Source: Coptis chinensis (taxonomy: Eukaryota > Streptophyta > Magnoliopsida > Ranunculales > Ranunculaceae). Taken from it: a DNA stretch of 64,000 nt. Under the pieces are notes generated by a model. That model searched no databases, was not told where the DNA came from, and worked only from the letters and a program-made list of their open reading frames with translations. The stretch spans positions 23,843,501 to 23,907,500 of the forward strand of contig CM027382.1 of NCBI GenBank assembly GCA_015680905.1, given 5' to 3'. Positions 53,261 through 64,000 of the stretch are shown piece by piece (within the stretch, counting starts at the first letter, position 1; each line of letters begins with the position of its first letter). The position numbers and the translations under genes were made by a program.

Positions 53261-53443
53261 GAATGAAGAGATTTTCGTGAAGAATCTGGAGAACTGACTG
53301 GACTGGCGTTTAAAATTAGACCGTTTGAACAAAGATGTGTGGTCAGTGGATTTCACTGTAAATGCCTGGGGAGTGACAGAAATTGAGCTATATGCAAATT
53401 TTTCAAAGCCCCGAACTCTTATTCTTTTGACATCAATCTTTAA
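53261..53443 (+). pseudogene. Unidentified C-terminal exon with a stop, copy 2
   Basis: Same as 40615-40798, including the TGA after NLEN. A small deletion near SSAP (TTTTTCAAAGCCCC) shifts the last residues. Confidence 0.45.
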
Positions 53444-53485
53444 TAGACAATGGTGCATACAACATACCTGTCTTGATTGGCACCA

Positions 53486-53895
53486 ACGACCAAAATATCG
53501 AATTTGGTATCAAGGACCAAAATATCGAATTCGGTGAATATCTCAATGTACCCAAAAACCAAAATATATCGGATATATCGGAAATATGGGAGATATCTAT
53601 TTTTTTTTTGTTGACTAGTCAAAATTTTGTTTTGTATGTCGATATATTGGATATATCGTCGATTATATCGGAAATATCGTCAATTATATCAAAAATATTG
53701 TCAATATATTGGTCAAAGTCAACAATATCGGTCAAAATCAATAATTTATATCGTATATATCGGTTGATATATATCATTATATTGGAAATTGTGAAATATA
53801 TCGAGAAAAAACATATTCAATATTCGGTTGAGATATATCGGATATTTCCATCTCGGTATACCCAAAAAACAAAATATATCGGAGATATTTTGGGC
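53486..53895. mobile_element. ATATCGG-repeat insertion, copy 2
   Basis: It is flanked by CTTGATTGGCACCA at 53472-53485 and 53896-53909, as in copy 1. The bases just to the right of the second direct repeat differ between copies (CCCTCGGCTTCGTG here). Confidence 0.5.
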
Positions 53896-54831
53896 CTTGA
53901 TTGGCACCACCCCTCGGCTTCGTGTCCCTTGGGTTCACATGTAGATTGAGTAGTGATTCTTGGCGAATATGTGCAAGTCCATCAGTATTGGGCGCTAAAA
54001 CCTCATGTCCGATTTGGTCACCTTCTTGGTTCGCCGACTTGGGAACTTTCGATAAAACTAGTTTTAAAACTTATTTATTTGTATATTCAGCTTTCACCTT
54101 TTTTTTTTTTTGCATATTTCATGGACTTCACTTCTAAATGTAAACTGTAAAGATAGAAGAGTCAACAAACATCCCCGAGTCATTTTTTTTGTATTATTCT
54201 CCTTGGTCCTTGTGTTTTAGGTTAATTCCTAGTACATGCTAATTATTATTATTATTATTTTATTTTTTGGTTATAGGAACTATAATTTTTGTGCTCAGAA
54301 TCTCAGATATTTTGCTTAAACATTACTTGCAGCATACCGATACGAAGCAGCTGCAGGGTATGTTGCTAGAACTTGAGACGACACTAAAAAGTGAAACTCT
54401 TGCCAACTTGCTTAGTTAAATACTCTGTTCTAATGTATACACTGGGAACATCAGTTTGAGTAACAGTGCCTTAAATGAGTAACAAGACAGCAATTGGAGA
54501 ACTTGAATGAGTTCATCAATTTTTTCCTAAAAGTTTTAGTGTAAAAAGTTGCATACTCTATTTTTTTCTCAGAACCTAGACGGTTGTCTCTATTTGTGAT
54601 GGTTCAAGGCTGTCCTCTTACAGAGATAGTCGTTTAGATTTGCCATCTTTTTCTTTAACAACTTTTGCTAAACATTTTATTTCTCCCTGTGAGGAAGTTG
54701 CAAGCTATTTTTTCAGATATTATGCTAATGAACACACATCATTTTCACTTATCACTGTTATCAGGATAAAGCTTATCAACATCATCATATCAAGACTTTT
54801 GGAGTTGGTAAATATATAATGGTTTACTGTT

Positions 54832-55063
54832 TAAGGGCGGCTCAAGATAATCGGGGGCCCTAAGCGAAGTTCGAATAGGGAACCTTCTATGATTAATATA
54901 TACTAATAAAAATTGTTATATTTTTTTTATTTTTTTTTCTCACAACATCTTATTGATTTGTTTACGTTATTTCATATGATCCCAACTTTTTCTTTTTTTC
55001 TTTCTTGAATAGTATTCATACAAACTTGAAACTTCATTTGATTTATTTAACAAAGAATTGCAA

Positions 55064-55101
<38 letters not shown>

Positions 55102-56755
55102 TGTAGAATAATTCTACACCAAATAAAACAAATATATAAAGAACGAGAGATTATTGGGAAAAACCATAGAAAGCAAAAATATGATATAGGTAAGATTGAA
55201 TTGTTGGCGTTATACTTGATTATTTGTTATGGGGTGATGAAGAACTTTAATAAGTTATGGAGGTGTGCTATTTTTTGTTGGAGAAGGTGAGGGAACCGAA
55301 GGAGTTTAAGTGTTTAACACTACTTTAACAAATAAAAATTGTTACATCTTTTTTATTTTTTTCTCACAACATCTTATTGATTTGTTTACGTTATTTCATA
55401 TGATCCCAGCTTTTTCTTTTTTTCTTTTCTTGAATAATCTTTGTAAAAACTTGAAACTTTAATAGATTTATTTAACAAAGAATTGCAAATAGAGAGAGAA
55501 TGCATAATAAGTTTATACCAAATAAAACAAATATAGAAAGAAAGAGGGATTATAGGGAAAAACCATAGAAGACAAAAAAATGATATAGGTAAGATTGAAT
55601 TGTTGGTGTTATACTTGATTATTTGTTATTGGGTGATAAAGAACTTTAATTAGTTATGGAGGTGTGCTATTTTCTGTTGGAGAAGGCGAGGGAACCGAAG
55701 GAGTTTAAGTGTTAAACACAACTTTAACATATAAAATTGTTATATCTTTTTTATTTTTTTTCTCACAACATGTTATTGATTTGTTTACGTTATTTCATAT
55801 GATCCCAACTTTTTATTTTTTCTTTCTTGAATAGTCTTCGCACAAACTTGAAACTTCAATAGATTTATTTAACAAAGAATTGCGAATATATAAAGAAAGA
55901 GAGAGAGAATGCAGAATAATTCTACACCAAATAAAACAAATATTGAGAGAGAGAGAGAGCGAGATTATAGAGAAAAACCATATAGAAGGCAAAAAAATGA
56001 TATAGGTAAGATTGAATTGTTGGTGTTATACTTGATTATTTGTTATGGGGTGATGAAGAACTTTAATTAGTTATGGAGGTGTGCTATTTTCTGTTGGAGA
56101 AGGCGAAGGAACCGAAGGAGTTTAAGTGTTAAACACTACTTTAACAAATAAAATTGTTACATCTTTTTTATTTTTTTTCTCACAACATGTTATTGATTTG
56201 TTTACGTTATTTCATATGATCCTAACTTTTTATTTTTTCTTTCTTGAATAGTCTTCTCACAAACTTAAAACTTCAATAGATTTATTTAACAAAGAATTGC
56301 GAATATATAAAGAAAGAGAGAGAGAGAATGCAGAATAATTCTACACCAAATAAAACAAATATTGAAAGAGAGAGAGCTTAGATTATAGAGAAAACCATAT
56401 AGAAGGTAAAAAAAAATGATATAGGTAAGATTGAATTGTTGGCGTTATACTTGATTATTTGTCATGGGGTGATGAAGAACTTTAATTAGTTATGGAGGTG
56501 TGCTAATTTTTGTTGGAGAAGGCGAGGGAACTGAAGGAGTTTAAGTGTTTAACACTACTTTAACGTGATTTTATGGTTTCCAATTTGCCAATGTAAAAAC
56601 GTTTATCCAACAGTTAAAAATAAATGAAAAATAATAGTGGGTTTTGGTTTTAATTTTTTTCTTTATTTCCCCACTAATAAAGCAATAGTGGGCAATGACT
56701 GGATTATATTATGTGTGTGTGTGGGGGACTTTGCTATATGGTTGAGTCGGCCCTG
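54832..56755. mobile_element. hAT-like element with four internal tandem repeats, copy 2
   Basis: Same ends, flanking TTACTGTT (54824-54831) and TTATTGTT (56756-56763), and same four repeats as copy 1. The GA/TG microsatellites differ in length, as expected for slippage or read error. Confidence 0.75.
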
Positions 56756-56968
56756 TTATTGTTGTTCATCTTCTTCGAAAGGGAAAATTGCATATGCGCC
56801 AAAATAGACCTCTCCCTCTAAGTCAATGTTTGATTGATGCTTATGAGGTTCTACAAAGCAATTTTTCATAGACAAAGTTGAGGTTGCACACTATAGAGTG
56901 TCTTTTAGTTCGGGTCTGTAAGTCATTCTATGTATTCTGATATGAGGCAACTTTTCACAAAGGTTGAT

Positions 56969-57535
56969 CTAGATTTTTACGAGGTACCTAGCTCGTTGCC
57001 GAGCGCCTGTCCAACCTGGGGGAATGATGCGAACGCACCACCCCAAAGCGCACACTATCCCCAAAGCGGAATCATGTAAAACTAAATGTACAGGTGATAA
57101 ATTTATAGAATCAATAACTTGTCCAATAACTCGACCCATCTCTTCTGATCCTAATTTCAAAGGTTTAAGACTCTTACTAGAAATCACCCTAGTTTCAAGC
57201 TCTTCATAAGGTATTCTCCCTTGTTCAACAAGCTGATCAAACCCCCAAAACAAACCTTTCTCCTTAATCTCACTAAACACATCCCAAATCCCACCACCCC
57301 ACCTCTCATTTTTTCCTCTAAAGAAGACTTATCCAAAAACCCGAACCAGTAAATCAATAGCAACAACATGGATTCCACTAGAACCCAAATATTTAACCAC
57401 ATGACGAAACGAATATGAACTACAACCCAACCCATGGACTAGTAAAACATTTTCTCCATTTCGAGGACCGTTTTCGATAGTGAAAACGTTTACAAAGATT
57501 GGGCCTAAAGTGAAATCACCACCAAAAATTGACAA
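56969..57535 (-). pseudogene. AXR4-like alpha/beta-hydrolase fragment, copy 2
   Basis: Same truncated gene as 44325-44891. The frame is split near 57305-57350 by small indels (a TTTTCC run and a missing CC in ACCCGAACCAG), so MSIFGGDFTL to VVAIDLL and FSEIKEKGLFWGF to SALG are in different frames. Both copies leave the AXR4 similarity at the same base. Confidence 0.75.
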
Positions 57536-58758
57536 AGATATAGAAAAAGATCTCGAAAAATTACCTAAAACTTATGATCTCTAAAAGATCTCAATAACAA
57601 AGTCAAAAGAAAAGAGCGAAATCACGACCACAAAATCTCATTAAATCACAGATCACGATCTCAAACTCAATAAAAGATGAAGTTACGCTAAGAACTAAAT
57701 AAGTAAATTGAGAAGAAAAGACTAAATTTGGTATTATAAAAAAAAACTCCACTTGCGTCAATGACTTTATCCTACAATTTAACGTGTTAGACACTTTTAA
57801 TTCACAACTAAAAAAAGCGGGTGGGCTTTAGTGGTAATTCAAAAAGTCAATGGGTTTTAGGGTAATAAAGACCGAATCAGGATTTTTACCCCAGTTTATA
57901 TATTTAGAAAACCCGAACCATACCCATTAATTATGTTGGTTCGGTTTCGATTCCTTATCAAGTTATACATTATTATTACTATAATTATGTTTTTCAGTAA
58001 CCGATATAAAAAGTTGGTTTTAGTGCGACAATAACACTTGTAATGGTCATAAATTTAATAATCTTTGAAAGTTATCTAAAATTTTTAAATACATCTCATA
58101 AATTGTACATACGCGTGTATTAACTTGCATTTCAAATCGAACACGTGTACATTATATACTATCACGTTACATACATACATTCTATATAAATATATATCAC
58201 ACACTAAATTTTAACATGTAGAACAAGTACATATACTACAATTGTTAGTATTACACGATTCGTTATCATATATATACACGTGTAATATATCAAGTATGTG
58301 CACTTATATACAATGTATTGATTAATTCATAGTATAATGCGTCGTGTAATCGTTGACAAAATTATTATTAATATTTATAATACACCTGTTCAATGTAATG
58401 TTACAAAACATGCATTTAATAGCATACATTCACTATTATGCTACCCTATATATTTAGTAGACTTTTACACCTTAAAAAAAACTATATATTTTAATGTTTG
58501 GGTTTATCTAGTTATAATACTAAGTTTTATATATCAAAATCATAATAATTGGTTCCAGTTCCGGTTCCGGTACCCACTAGTTTTTTACTATTCAGTTCTA
58601 ATGGGTTTGGTTCTTTATCGATTTGGTTCTTAAAGACCCACTTTTAATGGTCTAACAATTTAAGACCCATAACCGCTATAAACCGCTTTCGGTTCGAAAG
58701 TAATCGGATACCTTAGCATAAATGTATTTAATTAGCAATTTAATGAGATATTAAGAAA

Positions 58759-60306
58759 GGGTGATCTTGGACACACCCATAAAAACACTCCCATACCCTA
58801 TAACTAACTAAATTTTTTGTCATACCCCAATAACTGACTCAATCCAATAATATCTCCCAATTTAATTTGGGGTATTTCCAATAGGGGCAAAAACAAAAAA
58901 AAAAAAAAACACACAACTTTCTATTTTCCAAAGAACCTTCTTCTTCCGCTCTATTTTCTCACAGGGACAAAAATCGTTTAGGTATAGTAGGAGGTAGGAA
59001 TTGGTGATACTCCCATACATTTGATGGTAATTTGCTAGACGTTAGAGTTTTTTTTTTTTTTTTTTTTTTTTGAAAAATACAGGCCAAAGAAGAGATGGCA
59101 TCTGATTTTGATTTGGAAGTTGTTGCTAATATAGCCGACGGATACTCTAGAAACATAAACACTTGCAGTTATAGGGATAATCCTCTGTTTGAATAACTAG
59201 CTTCATAACGCATCCTCTTGCTTATCTAATTTTTCTTTTGTTCTTTTTCTCTTTTTCTCTTTATCTCCTATGTATCATTTGTCACAAACCTTAGAATCAT
59301 AAAAATTAATCTGCAAAGGTCGTTGTACGTGTCTCTTTAAACCAACATGTATTTTAATTTGGATTTTAGAAGTCAACAAAAGTAGACCAGATCATAGTAT
59401 GTCAATCACTCACTATGGTCTCTTTTGTTCTTCAAATGGGTTTATATGAACCTCTTTGTAATGAGGACCTCCCTCACCAGCTTGCTCACTTTTCTCATTC
59501 CCTTTCTATCCTGCATAGACAAGAGTCTCCATATACTGTAAAATAAAAGAAGACCACAAAATTGATTCGAGGGCAGTTCGCCCATGACCCTCGATCAATT
59601 CCTGGGGTAAGTGTACTATGCATACGCCTTTCACCGCAAGCCGGCGTGATGAAGTCAGATCATGGTTCTAATTGGCTCTATGATGTTAAACAACTTAGCC
59701 CAGGAGTCCTTCAGACCGTAATCTCTCATCAGCTAGGCCACGATACGGTTCTCATGTTGAAAATGTTGAAACTAGCAAATTAACCCCTCTAATGTTGAAA
59801 CTAGTTTAATATTAAAGCTACCATCATATAGTCAGGCAGTGGTACCTCCTCATCAGTTCTGAGCAGTCCAAAATGTTGTGCGACAGTGTATTTCTTGGAG
59901 CAGTTTATTGGACACTTTTTGAAGCACCTGAAAACAATCAATATTGAAAATTGTCGAGTTTCATATAAGAAAGAATTGCACATTAGATATATTTACTTGA
60001 GAATGCCATCTCCTTTAAGACGATGAGCATTGTACACCACTTTAATTAACGTTACAAAAGATGTAAACTTCCGGGTTACAAAAGATGTAAACTTCCGGTT
60101 GTTGGTTGCCAAGTCTTTGTTGACTTTTACTGAATCCAAAATTCCAAATGTATAATAAATGACTTGTTTTGTCTTAGGTACGCCTAATAATTAAAAATAA
60201 GGGTAATTTAGAAACTAAATGTGTCTAAAACAATTTTATTTATTTATTTTAAAATTAGGGTATGGGAGTGTTTTTATGGGTTTGTCCAAAATCACCCCTA
60301 AAACCC
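58759..60306. mobile_element. TIR element with captured exon, copy 2
   Basis: TTAAGAAA flanks at 58751-58758 and 60307-60314. Contents as in copy 1; the AAA-ATPase exon fragment lies at 59083-59148 and the T run before it is longer here. Confidence 0.65.
59083..59148 (+). pseudogene. AAA-ATPase exon fragment, copy 2
   Basis: Identical 22 codons (AKEEMASDFDLEVVANIADG, YS) after an ATACAG acceptor-like sequence. See copy 1 at 46431-46496. Confidence 0.55.
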
Positions 60307-61580
60307 TTAAGAAAATAAAAAGGATAATTTTTTAGAATTAAAATCACGAAGGAACTTCTTTTCATCTCGCCTGCTTTAATATAAACCCAAAATTCTCCCC
60401 TCTTCCGTCTCATATCTCCATCTATCCACTGCTTTAATGTAAACCCAAAACTGGATTGAATGACTATGAAGATTAGTTTGTGGAGTTTGTTTCATCATTA
60501 CTTCAATATCTTGATATCTTTTGATGGTATTTACTGAAGGTGGATATTGAGGAGAGCACAAGCGTAGTCAATGTTGAGAACGTGAGAATTGTTCCAACAT
60601 TCAAGATATAATAAAAAATAGTACCAGAGTAAAATGGAAATGATCTGCCCAAGCCATCAGGTTTTGGAGTACTCGGTGAGGCATTACACTCTCTGAGATA
60701 ATAGATAGTCTGATTGTTAGGTTCTCCTTTTTGTCTCCCCTGAGACCCAATGCATAAGTTGAAAGGGGAAGGCCCTCTTCCTAACAAGTCTAATGTTTGT
60801 GTCCGTCTCAATTTCATTGAAATCTGAAAGTTGGAATTTCTTGGTATGAATAAGGAAATTTGAAACTTTTGGGTTTTGTTCAATTTCATTTGTAAATTAC
60901 ATAGTTCATAAGAACATTCATGGATGCAATTAGAGGTAAACAAAAATATTCAATCTGATTGAGTTGGTATGCTGAATGTTGATTAAATTCTACCTTCAAC
61001 TTATCCGTTTGGTTTGAGTTTGCTTTAAAAGAATTATGGATTGTTTCTTTAAATGCCGTAATGCGTTTATTAAACTTTATAAATAAAACACTTTTGCTTC
61101 TGTCAGTCTCTACGTTAAATGGAGAGGTGTAGAATGAGTAGTGGCTATGAATTTGTTACGCAAGTGCGACAGTTTGACCTGTAAATTTCCACTTTATGGA
61201 ATAACAGCCATGAATATAAAAACTAATGCTCCCGGTTGAGACGCTTAGGAATAATATGAAATTTTAGTTGATATTATGATTTCTCCATTTTTTTTGTCTT
61301 TATTCCCTTAACTTAGATCTTCTTGAACAACTAGCGGTTCTATATGGCCTTTAGCAACCCAAATAACACCCCATTGGACTTGCTCTTACCGGTAGCTTTT
61401 TTAGATTTTGGACAAATTTAGACCTAGAACTATTGTTCAGGGTTTTTTCTTGAATTTCAATCTTTTGAAGTTCTTTGAACTACTTGAACCCAGAGGAGTC
61501 ATATTTATTCAAATTAAACTACTTGAACGCAGTATTATATTAATAGAATAGAAACCCTATGTTTATACCAACTAGCCCAA

Positions 61581-61838
61581 GTGAACCATGTAAATGGGTG
61601 GTTATATCGTCCCAAAGTCTCTAAAGTCATTCTGAGAGATCATGAGTTTTGGGACAACCCCTTTGAGTTTACACCAGATAGGTTCTTGAATTCAGGTAGT
61701 GATACTGATTTTGCAGGCACAAACATAAGCTATATTTGTTTTGGCTATGGGAGAAGGGTACGACTTGGAACCCCCTTTGGTAGAGAGGAAGGGTACGACC
61801 TTGCAATGATCTACCAACTGCAGGCATACTTAAAATGA
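61581..61838 (+). pseudogene. Cytochrome P450 C-terminal remnant, copy 2
   Basis: Same coding remnant as 48941-49189, with Arg at the haem-cysteine position (FGYGRRVRLG). The 5' side near 61530 carries a small indel relative to copy 1 and shortens the open frame. Confidence 0.7.
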
Positions 61839-62734
61839 TCCTGACATGAAGTTAGTTTTTAAAAACTTATAGTTTATCATGTTCTTCATTCATTTTGGTG
61901 CTTGGTTTAGAGTATCCACTACCACCTTTATCGTAGCATACATGTTAGTGATCGTAAACAATAGTTCGATCAAGATATCATAACAGAAATATAAATCACT
62001 TAAAACTTTTATCTAATTTTTTTTTATTTTTTTTTTCACTTAAAGGATTGTTGTCTAAGAGCGTCCAGCTTTTACAAATAGGTAGTTATGCGCATTTCAT
62101 GGTACTTACCTTAAATTCTTAGCAATTTGGTGGATTGTTATTTTGTAGCACATGCATGCTCTTGCTTGGAACTTTTCGTTATGTAGGTGTGAAGAGTGGG
62201 AAAGGACCACATGTTTGGGTTATTTTTGAAGCAGTTTCTCAAGTTCAAGAAATTCATTTAATCCTCTATTTAAAGGCTCGATTCGAACTTTGCTTGAACA
62301 TAATTGATTTCAAACATAATTGATTTCAATGTAAATGCTTATGTTAGATGGTTTCTATCAAGGCATTATCTTATTTGTTTATGTCGACAACTTGCTTAAG
62401 CATATTTGATTTCAATTTACATGGCCAGTTGAGCACCACAGTTGTCACTCATGGTTCGCGTTCATTACTTGGACCAGGGGCGGACTTAGGAGAGGGCTAA
62501 CAGGGGCTATAGCCCCCCCCCTAACTTTCCTGCCAAAAAACAAAATACTATATATATAGTCCTATACTATGAAAATACAGGTTTCTATCCATATTAATTT
62601 GTGGGCATGTACAAACCCAATCAAACATCCTTGATCTAGTCATATAGGCCTACTCTAGATATATATACCTACTTTCATCTAGGCCCACACCCTTCATAAA
62701 AAAAATTCTACAGTTCAACTTCATAATAGCCCTC

Positions 62735-64000
62735 TGTGAGGGACTAATATACATAACCAATGTATATTATACACGTGTCCAGCATAAACAGAAATATCCT
62801 ACCGACCTCATGTTATCGTCCTCCGAGCTCGCTTCATAAGCAGCTCGCCTCATGTAGGTGATCTCCTTCAGCTCGCTCCAGAGTAACGCATGTCGAACAG
62901 ATGACCTCAAGCAGAACGCTTCACCTGATGACACCATCCATTATCCAAATGCAATCATTACTAGAGACGTACTGGCACAACCCAACCACTCTCCATTATT
63001 GCAAGATTCCTACTAACACTAGCCATACACGCATCCTAGATCTCAACCACACAATTGTACTCATCTTTACATGTGTTATGCAGATCTTCATGCTCAACAA
63101 CTATAAATAACACCTGCATGACCTACGTCAGACCTGATTCTTCTCTCCCCCATAATCAAGAGAAGATACGTAGGCAACTCGCTACTTAGCAAACTCGGTC
63201 TTTCCTAAATCCAATCCCCTTCTTCTTCCTCCTGTATATGTAAGAGAAAAATGCTCTTTTACATTGGCGCCGTCTGTGGTCTCGATTACTTGAGACACCA
63301 AAATCAAAACTCAAAAACCAAAACTCTCAAGCCCACGAAGCATGGCAAGCCTCGAAGCTCAAGTTCAAAGCCTCGCAAACCAACTAGGCTTAACAAATGA
63401 AAGCATTTCCTTGCTCTGGCAGGAAAATGCTGCTCTTCGTGCACAAGTAGACGCACAGCAACAACCAGCTGGGAACGTCACCGAGAACGACATCAACGAA
63501 GTTAATCAGCAGATTAACGAACTATCGCAACGAATCAGCCAAAGCGCAGTAAGAAAAGACGCAACCCAGATCGTCCAAAAAATGCTCAAGACGTACCGCG
63601 CATCGCCATTCACCACAGAGGTACTAAATAAACCCTCTCCTTAGGATTTTGTCAACCACGTTTTCCGATGTACGACGGTAGCACATGCCCCGTCAACACG
63701 TGGCTCGTTATATCCAAAGCCCGGCACTCTATAGTGCACCGAGTTTAATCACCTCCACTGCCGTTTGTTCCCGGCCGGTCTCAAAGATGACGACTCGATT
63801 GGTTCTTCTCACTTTCGAGCCGGACTTCGATAAAGACTTTTCGAACAACTTACCTATTTGTTTGCTAGTCAATATGTGCACAATAGACGTAAGAAGGCTA
63901 ATATGGACTCGATGTTCCAAATTTCACTAGGCGAAGACGAAATAATTTGTGAATTTTTAGGTCGGTTCAAAGCCGAACTACTGTGCATGGAAGTAGGATT
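62735..64000 (+). mobile_element. Fossil Ty3/gypsy-type element: LTR and gag region, copy 2
   Basis: LTR 62735-63263 (529 bp), primer-binding-site-like TGGCGCCGTCTGTGG at about 63265, and a gag region from about 63342 that runs off the window end. It is broken, with a few breaks, and is the duplicate of 50081-51740. Confidence 0.75.

Larger units (their letters stand above)
53067..64000 (+). repeat. Large segmental duplication, copy 2 (runs off the window)
   Basis: Same sequence as 40421 to about 51350. Small indels cluster as listed for copy 1. Neither copy is consistently the better one: the AXR4-like frame is longer in copy 1, while the MITE-like CAGGGGCGGACTTAGG stretch is better preserved in copy 2. 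Confidence 0.9.

Noticed and set aside
50081-63263. One giant LTR retrotransposon with LTRs at 50081-50609 and 62735-63263
   Set aside because: Each LTR is followed by the same primer-site-like word and gag start, and preceded by the same kilobases of non-LTR sequence. This is a segmental repeat, not a 5'/3' LTR pair.

Overview
The window is nuclear DNA of a flowering plant, most likely a eudicot. It is AT-rich, genes have GT-AG introns, and the recognisable host proteins and transposon families (L1-type LINEs with RNase H, MuDR-like MULEs, PIF/Harbinger with a Myb-like ORF, Emigrant/pogo, hAT, Ty3/gypsy) are plant types. I cannot name the family or species. No host gene is complete. The window is mostly nested transposable elements mixed with fragments of host genes.

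Left part (1-10400): three host gene pieces lie on the minus strand. They are the first three exons of a CLASRP/SWAP2-like splicing protein (931-1572), one exon of a pfkB/pseudouridine-kinase-like gene with a stop (5386-5493), and the 5'UTR plus first exon of an importin-4-like gene (7410-7613) that ends exactly at a perfect 53-bp inverted repeat. Between them are small DNA elements: a foldback MITE, an Emigrant-like element and a MITE with long inverted termini.

Middle part (10400-36560): this is a readable insertion stack. A decayed MULE ('MULE-A') has a two-exon zinc-finger gene whose intron holds a full-length 6.4-kb LINE (12-bp target duplication). The C-terminal coding end of its transposase lies convergently behind that gene. 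Next comes a 4.1-kb PIF/Harbinger-type element (TAA duplication) carrying a Myb-like ORF1 and a plant-mobile-domain gene but no visible DDE nuclease. Then follows a 14-kb MULE ('MULE-B', 9-bp target duplication) with the same pair as MULE-A: a small zinc-knuckle gene near the left TIR and a convergent transposase. Inside MULE-B sits another MULE ('MULE-C', 9-bp duplication, TIRs about 0.45 kb) with its own transposase and a small convergent GRF-type zinc-finger gene. One TIR of MULE-C is split by a 1.47-kb solo LTR (5-bp duplication). The repeated 'transposase plus small convergent zinc-finger gene' layout is the most interesting signal here.

Right part (36560-64000): a 5'-truncated LINE with a 42-bp poly(A) is followed by a 182-bp MITE. 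Then comes a 12.65-kb segment (40421-53066) present again from 53067 to the window end, nearly identical apart from small clustered indels. The repeated segment holds an unidentified broken exon, an ATATCGG-repeat insertion, a hAT-like element with four ~400-430-bp tandem repeats, a truncated AXR4-like gene, a TIR element carrying an AAA-ATPase exon, a P450 remnant lacking its haem cysteine, and a fossil Ty3/gypsy LTR-gag region. It is either a recent tandem duplication or an assembly artefact.
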